DNA of 6,134 bases from NCBI GenBank assembly GCA_009705435.1, contig WLTJ01000108.1, positions 1 through 6,134 on the forward strand. The letters run 5' to 3'. Numbering within the stretch: the first letter of the stretch is position 1; each line of letters begins with the position of its first letter. Shown one piece after another: positions 1-6,134 of this stretch. The notes below the pieces were generated by a model. That model was not told the origin of the DNA. It saw only the letters and a program-made list of their open reading frames with translations, and made no database searches. Source of the stretch: Actinomycetota bacterium. Its GTDB lineage: Bacteria > Actinomycetota > Acidimicrobiia > Acidimicrobiales > Ilumatobacteraceae. A program made the translations under genes and the position numbers.

Positions 1-801
1 ATACCCCACCTCATGGATCGTTGGTTCCGCGCTCCGTACACCAACTACACAGACGCCATTACAGAACGAGCAGGCGATGTGCTCAATGAATGGGAAGTGT
101 TTTGGGAGCTTTCAAAACGCCTCGGCTATCCGCTTCCACTTGCTGGTGGCGACACCCCAATGGATGAGCGACCCAGCGATGATGCGATAATTGATCTTGC
201 TTACGCTGGTTCACGCATGCCGATGGATGAAGTGCGAGCAAACCGCAGAGTCGTGCATCCCGATAAGGCAATGATCGTTTCTGCTGCTGATCCAACGTGT
301 ACCGCAAAGTTCACCGTTGCACCCGATGACATTGTTGCCGAATTAGGCGAAGTGCATGTAGAGGGTGACAGCGCTGTCGCCCTAGGCGTTGACCCGTCTC
401 TCTATCCATTCCGTCTGGTCAGTCGTCGCCTGAAGCACGTTCTCAATTCTTACGGTTCGAGTTTGTCTGTTTTGGGAGCGAAAGGTACAAGTAACTCGGC
501 CTATATGAACCCACAAGACATGCTTGATCATCACTTGGTCGAAGGTGACCTGATCGAGATTTTCTCTCCCCGAGCGTCAGTACACGGCTTAGTGGAAGCC
601 GCCCCCGATGTTCGTCGGGGAGTGATTTCCATGGCCCACTCATGGGGCGGTTCATCTCTCACCGATGAGAAAGTTCGCGATATCGGATCACCAACGAGTC
701 GCTTAGTGTCGGTAGATAAGGGATATGACCGCATCAATGGAATGGTCGTTCAAAGTGCCATCCCAGTCCGCATCGCAATAGCCGAACACATCAATCACTG
801 A
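1..801 (+). CDS. Molybdopterin-dependent oxidoreductase, C-terminal part (5' partial)
   Basis: This is the C-terminal ~266 residues of a DMSO-reductase-superfamily enzyme with a bis-MGD molybdenum cofactor. The frame is open from the first base (I-P-H-L before the Met at 13), so the start and the catalytic Mo/Fe-S domains lie upstream. The first ~45 residues carry the segment typical before the last domain (ITERAGDVLNEWEVFWELSK-like). The stretch from about 'PFRLVSRR' (nt ~408) through 'NSAYMNPQDM', 'GDLIEIFSPR' and 'GVISMAHSWGG' matches the molybdopterin-dinucleotide-binding domain that closes these proteins. The fold assignment is secure. The substrate is not, because specificity residues lie in the missing part. 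It ends in TGA, 23 nt before the selenoprotein-like CMD gene, so the two are probably co-transcribed. An in-frame TAA follows the stop three codons later. Confidence 0.9.
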   Translation: MPHLMDRWFRAPYTNYTDAITERAGDVLNEWEVFWELSKRLGYPLPLAGGDTPMDERPSDDAIIDLAYAGSRMPMDEVRANRRVVHPDKAMIVSAADPTCTAKFTVAPDDIVAELGEVHVEGDSAVALGVDPSLYPFRLVSRRLKHVLNSYGSSLSVLGAKGTSNSAYMNPQDMLDHHLVEGDLIEIFSPRASVHGLVEAAPDVRRGVISMAHSWGGSSLTDEKVRDIGSPTSRLVSVDKGYDRINGMVVQSAIPVRIAIAEHINH

Positions 802-810
802 GTCCAAATC

Positions 811-819
811 TAAGGAGAG
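811..819 (+). promoter_or_regulatory. Strong Shine-Dalgarno site for the CMD selenoprotein gene
   Basis: TAAGGAGAG contains a near-perfect anti-16S complement (AAGGAG, 812-817) with a 7-nt spacer to the ATG at 825. It fixes the start of the CMD gene. It also shows that translation begins upstream of the in-frame TGA rather than at the ATG at 1035, which has no comparable site. Confidence 0.8.
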
Positions 820-824
820 AAGTC

Positions 825-1346
825 ATGGCACGTATCAATGTTCCAGAGGGTCAAGGCCTTGAAGCCCACCGAATGTGGAAACTGGCACCAGATATCGGTG
901 CTGGCATGCACGCTCTCAGCGAAGCTGTTTATACCAAGTCAAGTTTGAGTGTGCGCGAACGAGAAGTCGCACGGATGAGAATCGCTCAACTGAATCAATG
1001 CGTTGTTTGACTGAATACTCGCGCTGCATCGGCGATGCAGCAAGGACTGACAGACGAGGCGTACAATTCGGTACAGCATTACCACGATCACCCAGATTTT
1101 TCTGACCGCGAACGTCTGGCCGCAGAGTATGCCGAACGTTTTGCTATCGATCACACTGCGGTGGACGATGAATTATGGAAACGTTTGCAATCCGTGTTCT
1201 CCGATACCGAACTTCTCGAACTCACAGTGAGCATCGGCTTCTTTGTGGGTATGGGGCGCGCATTTCAAGTGCTTGATGTGGCTCGAGACTTTGACATACT
1301 GTGGAGTCGCGAACCTGTGATATCTCCAGAACCACCTAAGGAATAA
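825..1346 (+). CDS. CMD/AhpD-like selenoprotein (CxxU), read through in-frame TGA
   Basis: Reading the TGA at 1008-1010 as selenocysteine gives one 173-aa carboxymuconolactone-decarboxylase-family protein, an all-helical AhpD-like redox fold. Residues 18-58 (WKLAPDIG, then LSVREREVARMRIAQLNQ) are the usual lead-in to the family's CxxC. The site here is C59-V-V-U62, followed in the same frame by L-N-T-R-A-A and a full-length second half (RERLAAEYAERFAIDH at ~95-110; ELLELTVSIGFFVGMGRAFQVLD at ~129-151). E47 sits 12 residues before C59, the spacing of Glu118 to Cys130 in mycobacterial AhpD. The His positions of the AhpD relay are V61 and R66 here. The product is probably a cytosolic thiol/selenol peroxidase or reductase with unknown substrate; no signal peptide is seen. 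Evidence for recoding: the TGA sits at the redox position, both halves are intact and co-linear, there is a hairpin downstream, and it is the only in-frame TGA in ~2,000 codons of the window. The alternative is a nonsense-mutated pseudogene, which I consider much less likely. Confidence 0.86.
1008..1010 (+). other. Putative selenocysteine codon (in-frame UGA)
   Basis: TGA is in frame with the ATG at 825 and with all downstream CMD codons to the TAA at 1344-1346. It replaces the second cysteine of CxxC (TGC GTT GTT TGA). A TGC-to-TGA difference is one base, so mutation or sequencing error must be considered. The hairpin that follows and the exact redox position argue for Sec insertion by SelB and tRNA-Sec, whose genes are not in this window. 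Confidence 0.83.
1023..1041 (+). promoter_or_regulatory. Candidate bacterial SECIS hairpin
   Basis: GCTGCATC (1023-1030) pairs perfectly with GATGCAGC (1034-1041), leaving a GGC triloop (1031-1033). The apical loop begins 20 nt after the TGA and its first two bases are G. As I recall the bacterial SECIS rules, these are a stem-loop inside the ORF, a loop about 16-37 nt after UGA and a G among the first loop bases; this hairpin meets all three. It would bind the C-terminal domain of SelB. The stem encodes A-A-S-A-M-Q-Q, so it is also coding. It lacks an obvious bulged U like that of E. coli fdhF. Below the stem, a C1022/A1042 and G1021/A1043 mismatch is followed by possible C1020-G1044 and U1019-G1045 pairs. 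Confidence 0.78.
1338..1342 (+). promoter_or_regulatory. Shine-Dalgarno site for the epoxide-hydrolase-like gene
   Basis: AAGGA lies inside the last codons of the CMD gene, with 5 nt to the ATG at 1348. It supports that start and coupled translation of the two genes. Confidence 0.65.
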
Positions 1347-1347
1347 A

Positions 1348-1719
1348 ATGACTCCTCTCGAAACTGTTAACGCATTTATTCAGGCACTTGAAAACCGCAA
1401 CGTTGACGCTGCAGTCGCTCTTGTCAGCGATAACTGCGAATACGACAATGTGCCGATGGGTAAAGTTTTCGGACCCGAGGCCATTTCGACAATGCTCAAG
1501 CCAATGATTGAAGGCTGTAGCGAAGTTGCCTGGCCAGTTCATCGAGAGGCCGAAACTGGCAATTACGTCTTTAACGAACGCACCGACAAATTCCATATGC
1601 CTTTTGGCTGGCTCGAAATACCCGTGACCGGCGTGTGGGAAGTCATTGACGGCAAGATCACGCTGTGGCGTGACTACTTTGATATGCAGACGTACTTAAA
1701 GCAATTACCTAGCGCTTAA
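1348..1719 (+). CDS. Limonene-1,2-epoxide hydrolase family protein
   Basis: This 123-residue protein belongs to the LEH branch of the SnoaL/NTF2-like fold and probably adds water to an epoxide in the cytosol. All the polar residues of the Rhodococcus LEH active site have plausible counterparts. Y32 and N34 (E-Y-D-N) correspond to Tyr53/Asn55. R78 and D80 (N-E-R-T-D-K-F) correspond to Arg99/Asp101. D109 (W-R-D-Y-F-D) corresponds to Asp132. The motif EIPVTGVWEVIDGKITLWRD (90-109) is very typical of the family. It is slightly shorter than the ~149-aa Rhodococcus enzyme, mainly at the N-terminus. The natural substrate is unknown; relatives act on terpene, steroid or fatty-acid epoxides. It starts 1 nt after the CMD stop, which implies a shared mRNA, and its TAA abuts the stop of the convergent LivF gene. 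Confidence 0.88.
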   Translation: MTPLETVNAFIQALENRNVDAAVALVSDNCEYDNVPMGKVFGPEAISTMLKPMIEGCSEVAWPVHREAETGNYVFNERTDKFHMPFGWLEIPVTGVWEVIDGKITLWRDYFDMQTYLKQLPSA

Positions 1720-2427
1720 CTATTTGGCGCCACCAAGGTAACTGGCTTGAATCAGGCTGCGATCCTTGTTGATCTCGGCGGCATCGCCTTCGAGGACCAA
1801 CTCACCGTGGCTTAAGACGTAGGCGCGGTCTGCAACTTGCAGCGCCATGTGCACGTGTTGCTCAACGAGCAGGACTCCCGCCCCTGTCTCAGCGGCAATC
1901 TGTCGCAAGATCGGCAATAGGCGCTCCACGATGATTGGGGCCAAACCTAAACTCATTTCGTCCACCATCAGTAGTTTCGGGTTCACCGTCAGGGCTCGCG
2001 CCATCGCCAACATCTGTTGCTCTCCACCAGACAACAAACCAGCACGACGGTCAAGGATCGGCTCAAGAGCTGGAAAATAACCAAGCGCTTTCTTGACATC
2101 GGCTGAACCCTTGGCAGCCCCGAGACGCAAATTCTCGGCAACTGTCAATTGATAGAACAGCGAACGCCCTTCGGGGACGTGAGCAAGACCGTCACGAGCG
2201 ATGAGATGTGGTCGACGACCCTTAATGGACTTACCAAAAACCTTGATGTCGCCAGAGATGATCGGCACCAACCCCGATGCTGTTAACAAAGTCGTCGTTT
2301 TCCCGGCCCCGTTAGGACCAAGCAATGCGACTACTTCGCCTTCACTGACCTGCAGGTTCAGACCACGTACAACTGACACGCCGTTATAGCCCGTATTCAG
2401 ATTTTCAATCTCTAATAAAACTGACAT
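1720..2427 (-). CDS. livF: Branched-chain amino acid-type ABC transporter ATPase LivF
   Basis: This 235-aa nucleotide-binding subunit is the usual LivF length. Visible motifs are Walker A GPNGAGKT (37-44), the LivF-type VPEGR segment after the Q-loop region (84-88), signature LSGGEQQ (132-138), Walker B LLMVDE (152-157) and the switch histidine in LLVEQH (H191). All catalytic residues are present. It would power import at the cytoplasmic face of the membrane together with LivG. The ATG at 2427-2425 shares its A with the LivG stop (TGATG, 1-nt overlap), and a GAGGGG site (2436-2441) sits 8 nt upstream. It is the last gene of the transporter operon and ends flush against the convergent LEH-like gene. 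Confidence 0.95.
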   Translation of the reverse strand: MSVLLEIENLNTGYNGVSVVRGLNLQVSEGEVVALLGPNGAGKTTTLLTASGLVPIISGDIKVFGKSIKGRRPHLIARDGLAHVPEGRSLFYQLTVAENLRLGAAKGSADVKKALGYFPALEPILDRRAGLLSGGEQQMLAMARALTVNPKLLMVDEMSLGLAPIIVERLLPILRQIAAETGAGVLLVEQHVHMALQVADRAYVLSHGELVLEGDAAEINKDRSLIQASYLGGAK

Positions 2428-3185
2428 CAGTGATTCCCCTCTGTCGCGCTGCTTCCAAGATATGCCTCGATGACCTTCGGATCATTTTTAATTTGGCTGG
2501 GAGTTCCCTCGGCGATTTTGATACCGAACTCAATGACGTAGATGTAGTCACACACATCAAGAACAAGTCCCATGTCATGATCAACAAGGAAGATAGTCAA
2601 ACCCGCATCGATGATTTTGCGAAGTCGACCGCCGAGTTCTTGAGACTCAGTTGTGTCAAGACCAGCCGCTGGCTCATCCATGCAGACCAAATCTGGGCGA
2701 CCAGCAAGAGCTCGGGCCGCAGATACCAATTTGCGTTGACCTTGACTAATTTCATTTGGATACTTCTTGGCAAGGTCGCCGATACCCAGAACTTCAAAAG
2801 CAAAATCAACTCCACTGTGATCACGCTTGCGACCTGGACGAACGAGATCTGTCAGAAAACTTTTCGCTGTCTGACGCTCGGCGGCGACCTGGATATTTTC
2901 TTCAATGGTGAGATCATCGAATAGCTCAAGGGACTGCCATGTTCGACCGAGGCCCAATCGCGCACGACTGTGCACGGGCAAGGAATTGATTTCCTGCCCT
3001 TTAAATTCGATACGACCAGTGGTCGGAACGAATCCCGTGATGCCATCGATAAAGGTCGTCTTGCCGGCACCATTGGGACCAATCAAGCCGACCAATTTTC
3101 CTTGTTCGACGGCGATGTCAACGTTGTTGACCGCTCGCAGTCCACCGAACGTCACTGACATTCCTGATGTTGTTAATAGGTTCAA
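2427..3185 (-). CDS. livG: Branched-chain amino acid-type ABC transporter ATPase LivG
   Basis: This 252-aa ATPase is the LivG partner. It has FGGLRAV (13-19, the usual LivG opening), Walker A GPNGAGKTT (36-44), Q-loop Q84 (GRTWQ), signature ISQGQRKL (146-153), Walker B LVCMDEP (166-172), D-loop GLD (175-177) and switch H203 (LVDHD). The signature deviates from LSGGQ, as LivG proteins commonly do. I place the start at TTG 3185-3183. This restores the family's first beta-strand (MNLLTTSGMSVTF), whereas the internal ATG (residue 9, 3161-3159) would cut it. The TTG overlaps the permease stop as TTGA, which suggests coupled translation. TTG starts are usually weak, so output may depend on permease translation. 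Confidence 0.94.
   Translation of the reverse strand: MNLLTTSGMSVTFGGLRAVNNVDIAVEQGKLVGLIGPNGAGKTTFIDGITGFVPTTGRIEFKGQEINSLPVHSRARLGLGRTWQSLELFDDLTIEENIQVAAERQTAKSFLTDLVRPGRKRDHSGVDFAFEVLGIGDLAKKYPNEISQGQRKLVSAARALAGRPDLVCMDEPAAGLDTTESQELGGRLRKIIDAGLTIFLVDHDMGLVLDVCDYIYVIEFGIKIAEGTPSQIKNDPKVIEAYLGSSATEGNH
3182..3185 (-). other. TTGA stop/start overlap coupling permease and livG
   Basis: On the minus strand TTGA contains both the livG start (TTG) and the permease stop (TGA). This is the TTG counterpart of the common ATGA junction and supports termination-reinitiation coupling. Confidence 0.7.
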
Positions 3186-5539
3186 CTGTCAACCCCCACT
3201 TCTTTCCCCACAGGCGACACTAGTTCATCACTGCCACGTTTTCTTGTAGTCAAGATCTGCGAGATACGTAGTTTCTGTTGCCGAAGACTCCCAGAAAGTC
3301 CTTCTGGATTCTGAATCGCTGCGAAAACAAGTCCCAGGCCACCGAGGATCAAAGTGAACTCACTTGGCACATGCAAGATGTTCGTGAGGAAGGTGAAAAA
3401 GATGCCACCTGAAACCAGCATCCCACCCGCAACCGCTCCAGACACACTAGAAATTCCCCCGATGTAGGCAAAAGCCATGAACGTTAACGATTGCAGGAAG
3501 GTGAATTTGTCCGTCGTCACTCCACCTGAACGATAAGCAATAAGGGCTCCGCCTACTCCAGCGATAAACGCCGAGATCGCGAATGCCAACATCTTGACTC
3601 CCGCGACATTGACTCCCGCCGCCGCCGCGGCGCGTTCATTATTTCGCGTCGCCAACATACTTCGGCCTGTGGCAGAGATCCGCAGGTTGGCGATCATGTA
3701 ACACAGGATGACGACAAGCAGCAAACAGAAAATTGCCGTCAACGGGTTGGGTTGTAATCCATCTCCTGCTGTGAGACCTAAGAAGTCGTACTGCACATCG
3801 CGGGCTCCCACAATGAGATTCGGCGTATCAACTTTGGCGCCGATGAAGCCACCATTAATGGATTTGTTGGCGAACAAAACTCTGTCGACTGCCACTGCGA
3901 ATGCCAAGGTCACAATGGCCAAGTTGACTCCGCGTACCCTTAACGCCGGTATTGCCACAATCATGCCGACCGCCATGGCTACAAACCCTCCAATTAAAAT
4001 GGGGAAAGGGAAGGGCATGTGTGGAATCACGGTGATGTGATAGTCGGTGAAGAAAACTGGCAGCCGTATGGGTGCCTCAACCGTCATTTTGGAAACCAGA
4101 AATGCAGAAATTCCAGCGAATGACATCTGTGCCAAAGAAATCTGACCGACGTAACCCGTCACAACGACAATTGACAAGCAAAGAATGACGCCTACGAGCG
4201 AATTTGAGAGCGCTAGACGGAAGGGCGGAGTTAAAACAAACAGCGCCAAAATCACTACGGCGAAAATGGAAGCGGGAGCCAGATAGCGCCTTGACGACTG
4301 AGAGGGGGTTGGGGAAAAGGGTAAGCGTCCAGCACTGAGCGAGCCGCGTACAGGCAAACTTTTTCCCCGCAAATAGAGGACCACCACGATCACTAGAAGA
4401 GGAATCAGTCGTTCTCCCCCAGGCAAGGGTGTTCCACCGGATTTAAAGAACCAATGATGATTGATCTCCAGATACTTGATGAGACCAAACTGCATACCCA
4501 AAAGTAATGAAGCAAAAGTCGTCCACCCGAATGACGTAAAACCACCGACTAAAGCGGCGGTTAACGCAGGAATAATCAATGCTGGAAGAACACCTGGGTC
4601 AACAGACCTTTGAATCGTCGCCGCAAAAATACCTAGCAGTCCAGTAATCAGTGTCGACAAAACCCAGTTCGCCGCGCCTAAAAACTCTGGTGAGAAGCCT
4701 AAGAGCACTGCACCTTTTTCATTTTCGCTGGCAGCTCTGGTGGAGAGGCCGAATCGCGACTTTTGGAAGAAAAACCAGAGTGCAAAGGTGAGAACTAAAA
4801 CCAATATTGCGATTGTCAAAGCATCTGCACCGATTGAGATTCCGAATGGAAGTTTCAAGGGAGCAGCATCTTGTTTATAGAAAGGCATTGACCTCACGGC
4901 GAAGGGTTGAATGGTGAACCTTCGAATAATGACCGCAGGAAGGAGGATAAACAGGCCAATGGAGGCCACAACTTTTGCTAACGGAGGACTATGTCGCAAT
5001 GGCTGAAAAATCAAGAGATGCAATAGCAGCCCAAATAGCATCGCGAAAACAAGAGATATCAACAACGCCGGCCAAAAGCTGACCTCATTGCCGAGGCTGA
5101 TTCGCGTTGGCCAATCTGGAAGATCGGTCCATGCCCCTTTATCTTGGAAAATGTGGAGGACCCCTTCAATGGGGGCTAGTGGATTGGGTAACGGAGGAAG
5201 GAACAAATCTCCGTCTCTACGAAGTACCGCATAAAAATACGCGACGTACATCGCAACCGCGCTATTAGCGAAATTGACGATCCCTGAACCACGGTAGGTG
5301 AGAACTACTCCAAGGGCGATCGCTGCTATCAATGCTCCCTGAGCGATACCCGACCCAGATACAAAGTTTGTTCGAGTCTCAGGATCAATGATCGCCCAAA
5401 GAACAACTGCTGCGGAAACAATCAAGAACGCTGCTCGAAGGTTTCTCGTCAGTTGTGGAACAGGATTAACGGTCTCGGGAGACGGTTTGTCGGAGCGCCC
5501 CGATTTGAGACGCTCCGACAACCAATTTTTAATATTCAC
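3182..5539 (-). CDS. livHM: Fused LivH-LivM branched-chain amino acid-type ABC permease
   Basis: This single 785-aa inner-membrane protein contains both transmembrane subunits of a Liv/HAAT importer, which are usually separate ~300-aa proteins. The LivH half spans ~62-386. It has GVVLTYRGSGIVNFANSA (77-94) and a cytoplasmic coupling loop SRFGLSTRAASENEKGAVLL (261-280). A Ser/Pro/Arg-rich linker (~387-420) follows. The LivM half spans ~430-745. It has GYVGQISLAQMSFAGISAF (462-480), PALRVRGVNLAIVTLAFA (531-548) and coupling loop GRSMLATRNNERAAAAAG (625-642). The N-terminal ~33 residues are polar and probably cytoplasmic, as is the charged C-terminal tail (~751-785). The GTG start (5539-5537) has only a weak AGGCGAG site 10 nt upstream, so the exact start is less certain than the frame. 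It lies 22 nt after the binding-protein gene and overlaps livG by 4 nt. The symbol livHM is descriptive. Confidence 0.93.
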   Translation of the reverse strand: MNIKNWLSERLKSGRSDKPSPETVNPVPQLTRNLRAAFLIVSAAVVLWAIIDPETRTNFVSGSGIAQGALIAAIALGVVLTYRGSGIVNFANSAVAMYVAYFYAVLRRDGDLFLPPLPNPLAPIEGVLHIFQDKGAWTDLPDWPTRISLGNEVSFWPALLISLVFAMLFGLLLHLLIFQPLRHSPPLAKVVASIGLFILLPAVIIRRFTIQPFAVRSMPFYKQDAAPLKLPFGISIGADALTIAILVLVLTFALWFFFQKSRFGLSTRAASENEKGAVLLGFSPEFLGAANWVLSTLITGLLGIFAATIQRSVDPGVLPALIIPALTAALVGGFTSFGWTTFASLLLGMQFGLIKYLEINHHWFFKSGGTPLPGGERLIPLLVIVVVLYLRGKSLPVRGSLSAGRLPFSPTPSQSSRRYLAPASIFAVVILALFVLTPPFRLALSNSLVGVILCLSIVVVTGYVGQISLAQMSFAGISAFLVSKMTVEAPIRLPVFFTDYHITVIPHMPFPFPILIGGFVAMAVGMIVAIPALRVRGVNLAIVTLAFAVAVDRVLFANKSINGGFIGAKVDTPNLIVGARDVQYDFLGLTAGDGLQPNPLTAIFCLLLVVILCYMIANLRISATGRSMLATRNNERAAAAAGVNVAGVKMLAFAISAFIAGVGGALIAYRSGGVTTDKFTFLQSLTFMAFAYIGGISSVSGAVAGGMLVSGGIFFTFLTNILHVPSEFTLILGGLGLVFAAIQNPEGLSGSLRQQKLRISQILTTRKRGSDELVSPVGKEVGVDS

Positions 5540-5561
5540 AAAGTTTTGACTCGCCTAGAAA

Positions 5562-6134
5562 TCAGACTTTAGTAGCGTCAATGGGCTTGCCGTTGAGGGC
5601 GTCGGCGATGCTCAGCCACTCACCATCTTTGTATTGCTGGATTCCCATTTGCGATCCGCAGACCGAGATGAATATCGGTAAGCCAAGAATGACTTGCTTG
5701 CCACAATCCAAAGGGCCAGCCACAATCATCATTGGGCCCTTGAAACCGCGAATCTTGCCGTCAATACCGGCGTAATCCAAAGCATCAGGTCCGAGTTGAT
5801 TGAAGAACTTGGTGAGAGTCATGATGTTCGCAAATGAAGGTCCAGCAAAACCGGTGTACTCAAGATTTGCTGCGCCAGGAGCTGGCACGCCATATTTCTG
5901 CACTTTGTCTAGGTAGGTCTGCATGCCACTTTCGTAGTCTGGCTGGAAGTAGCTGTACCCATAACCACCGAAGTACCAGTTGTTCGGGACGGTGCCACCG
6001 TCACCAGCTTCTGCCAGGTGATCTGTCATCGGCGTTCCGAAGCACAGTCCAGTAGCAACGATGACTGGGTCGATACCTAGCGCTTTGCTGGCATCGTAGA
6101 CATTGATGCACTGCTGAAGCGTCACGATAAGTAC
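5562..6134 (-). CDS. ABC transporter substrate-binding protein, C-terminal part (5' partial)
   Basis: About 190 residues of a type-1 periplasmic-binding-fold protein (Peripla_BP_6/LivK-like). It would capture the solute outside the membrane and deliver it to the adjacent permease. The frame is open to the window end (V-L-I before the GTG at 6125), so the signal peptide and the N-lobe lie outside. Segments consistent with the family are 'IVATGLCFGTPM' (a C-lobe strand with small residues), 'YEYTGFAGPSFANIM'-like sequence before the helix 'TLTKFFNQLG', and a C-terminal strand region 'IFISVCGSQMGIQQYKDGEW'. Several cysteines are present, including the pair in GPLDCGK and SVCGSQ, which could form a disulfide. 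The assignment rests as much on position (first in a Liv operon) as on sequence. Ligand identity cannot be inferred. It ends in TGA, 22 nt before the permease. Confidence 0.85.
   Translation of the reverse strand, partial: VLIVTLQQCINVYDASKALGIDPVIVATGLCFGTPMTDHLAEAGDGGTVPNNWYFGGYGYSYFQPDYESGMQTYLDKVQKYGVPAPGAANLEYTGFAGPSFANIMTLTKFFNQLGPDALDYAGIDGKIRGFKGPMMIVAGPLDCGKQVILGLPIFISVCGSQMGIQQYKDGEWLSIADALNGKPIDATKV

Noticed and set aside
1008..1010. Genome-wide TGA reassignment (to Trp or Gly)
   Set aside because: TGA is absent from the interior of every other gene in about 2,000 codons, Trp is encoded by TGG throughout, and TGA ends four genes at their expected C-termini.
875..1105. 76-aa frame overlapping the TGA region
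   Set aside because: It is a different frame with no family resemblance and no ribosome site. The CMD frame explains the same DNA.
825..1346. CMD gene as an ordinary nonsense pseudogene or frameshift
   Set aside because: Both halves are in the same frame, so there is no frameshift. The only lesion is TGA at the redox cysteine, and it is followed by a SECIS-like hairpin. The rest shows no decay and has a strong Shine-Dalgarno site. A point mutation or base error cannot be fully excluded without homologues.
1035..1346. Independent 103-aa protein starting at ATG 1035
   Set aside because: The ATG lies inside the hairpin stem, has no Shine-Dalgarno site and would lack the redox motif. The family sequence runs continuously from 825.
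1724..1736. Possible bidirectional terminator (TTGG-CGCCA-CCAA) at the convergent junction
   Set aside because: It has only four base pairs, no T-run, and lies within the last codons of livF.
2727..2750. LivG signature ISQGQ as evidence of an inactive ATPase
   Set aside because: LivG proteins often deviate from LSGGQ at these positions, and Walker A, Walker B and the switch histidine are intact.
2430..2924. 164-aa open frame on the + strand antisense to livG
   Set aside because: It is a frame shadow. LivG on the other strand has every ATPase motif, and this translation resembles no family.

Overview
The window is bacterial, gene-dense, and reads as roughly half GC by eye. Shine-Dalgarno sites are clear, ATG, GTG and TTG starts are all used, and genes are packed with 0-25 nt gaps or short overlaps. 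No marker gene fixes the taxon. The fused LivH-LivM permease, the type of carboxymuconolactone-decarboxylase (CMD) protein and the limonene-epoxide-hydrolase-like gene fit an Actinomycetota-like genome best, but that is inference.

The left part (1-1719, + strand) is one tight three-gene run. It holds the C-terminal part of a molybdopterin (bis-MGD) oxidoreductase, a CMD/AhpD-like protein and a small limonene-1,2-epoxide-hydrolase-fold enzyme. The CMD gene is the main find. Its reading frame is interrupted by a single in-frame TGA at 1008-1010, exactly where the second cysteine of the family's redox CxxC motif belongs. The same frame continues to 1346 with perfectly typical CMD sequence. A perfect 8-bp hairpin with a GGC loop (1023-1041) starts 12 nt after the TGA and places its loop 20 nt downstream. 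This is what a bacterial SECIS element looks like. The best reading is one 173-residue selenoprotein with a C59-V-V-U62 site, which standard gene callers would split into a 61-aa and a 103-aa fragment.

The right part (1720-6134, - strand) is a branched-chain-amino-acid-type (Liv/HAAT) ABC importer operon. In transcription order it has a substrate-binding protein (N-terminus beyond the window), a single 785-aa permease fusing the LivH and LivM halves, ATPase LivG and ATPase LivF. The last three genes overlap at their junctions and are probably translationally coupled. The substrate cannot be read from the sequence.

The two operons converge, and their stop codons directly abut at 1719/1720. 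No RNA gene, insertion sequence, CRISPR array or convincing intrinsic terminator was seen, and there is no gene-free stretch over 25 nt.
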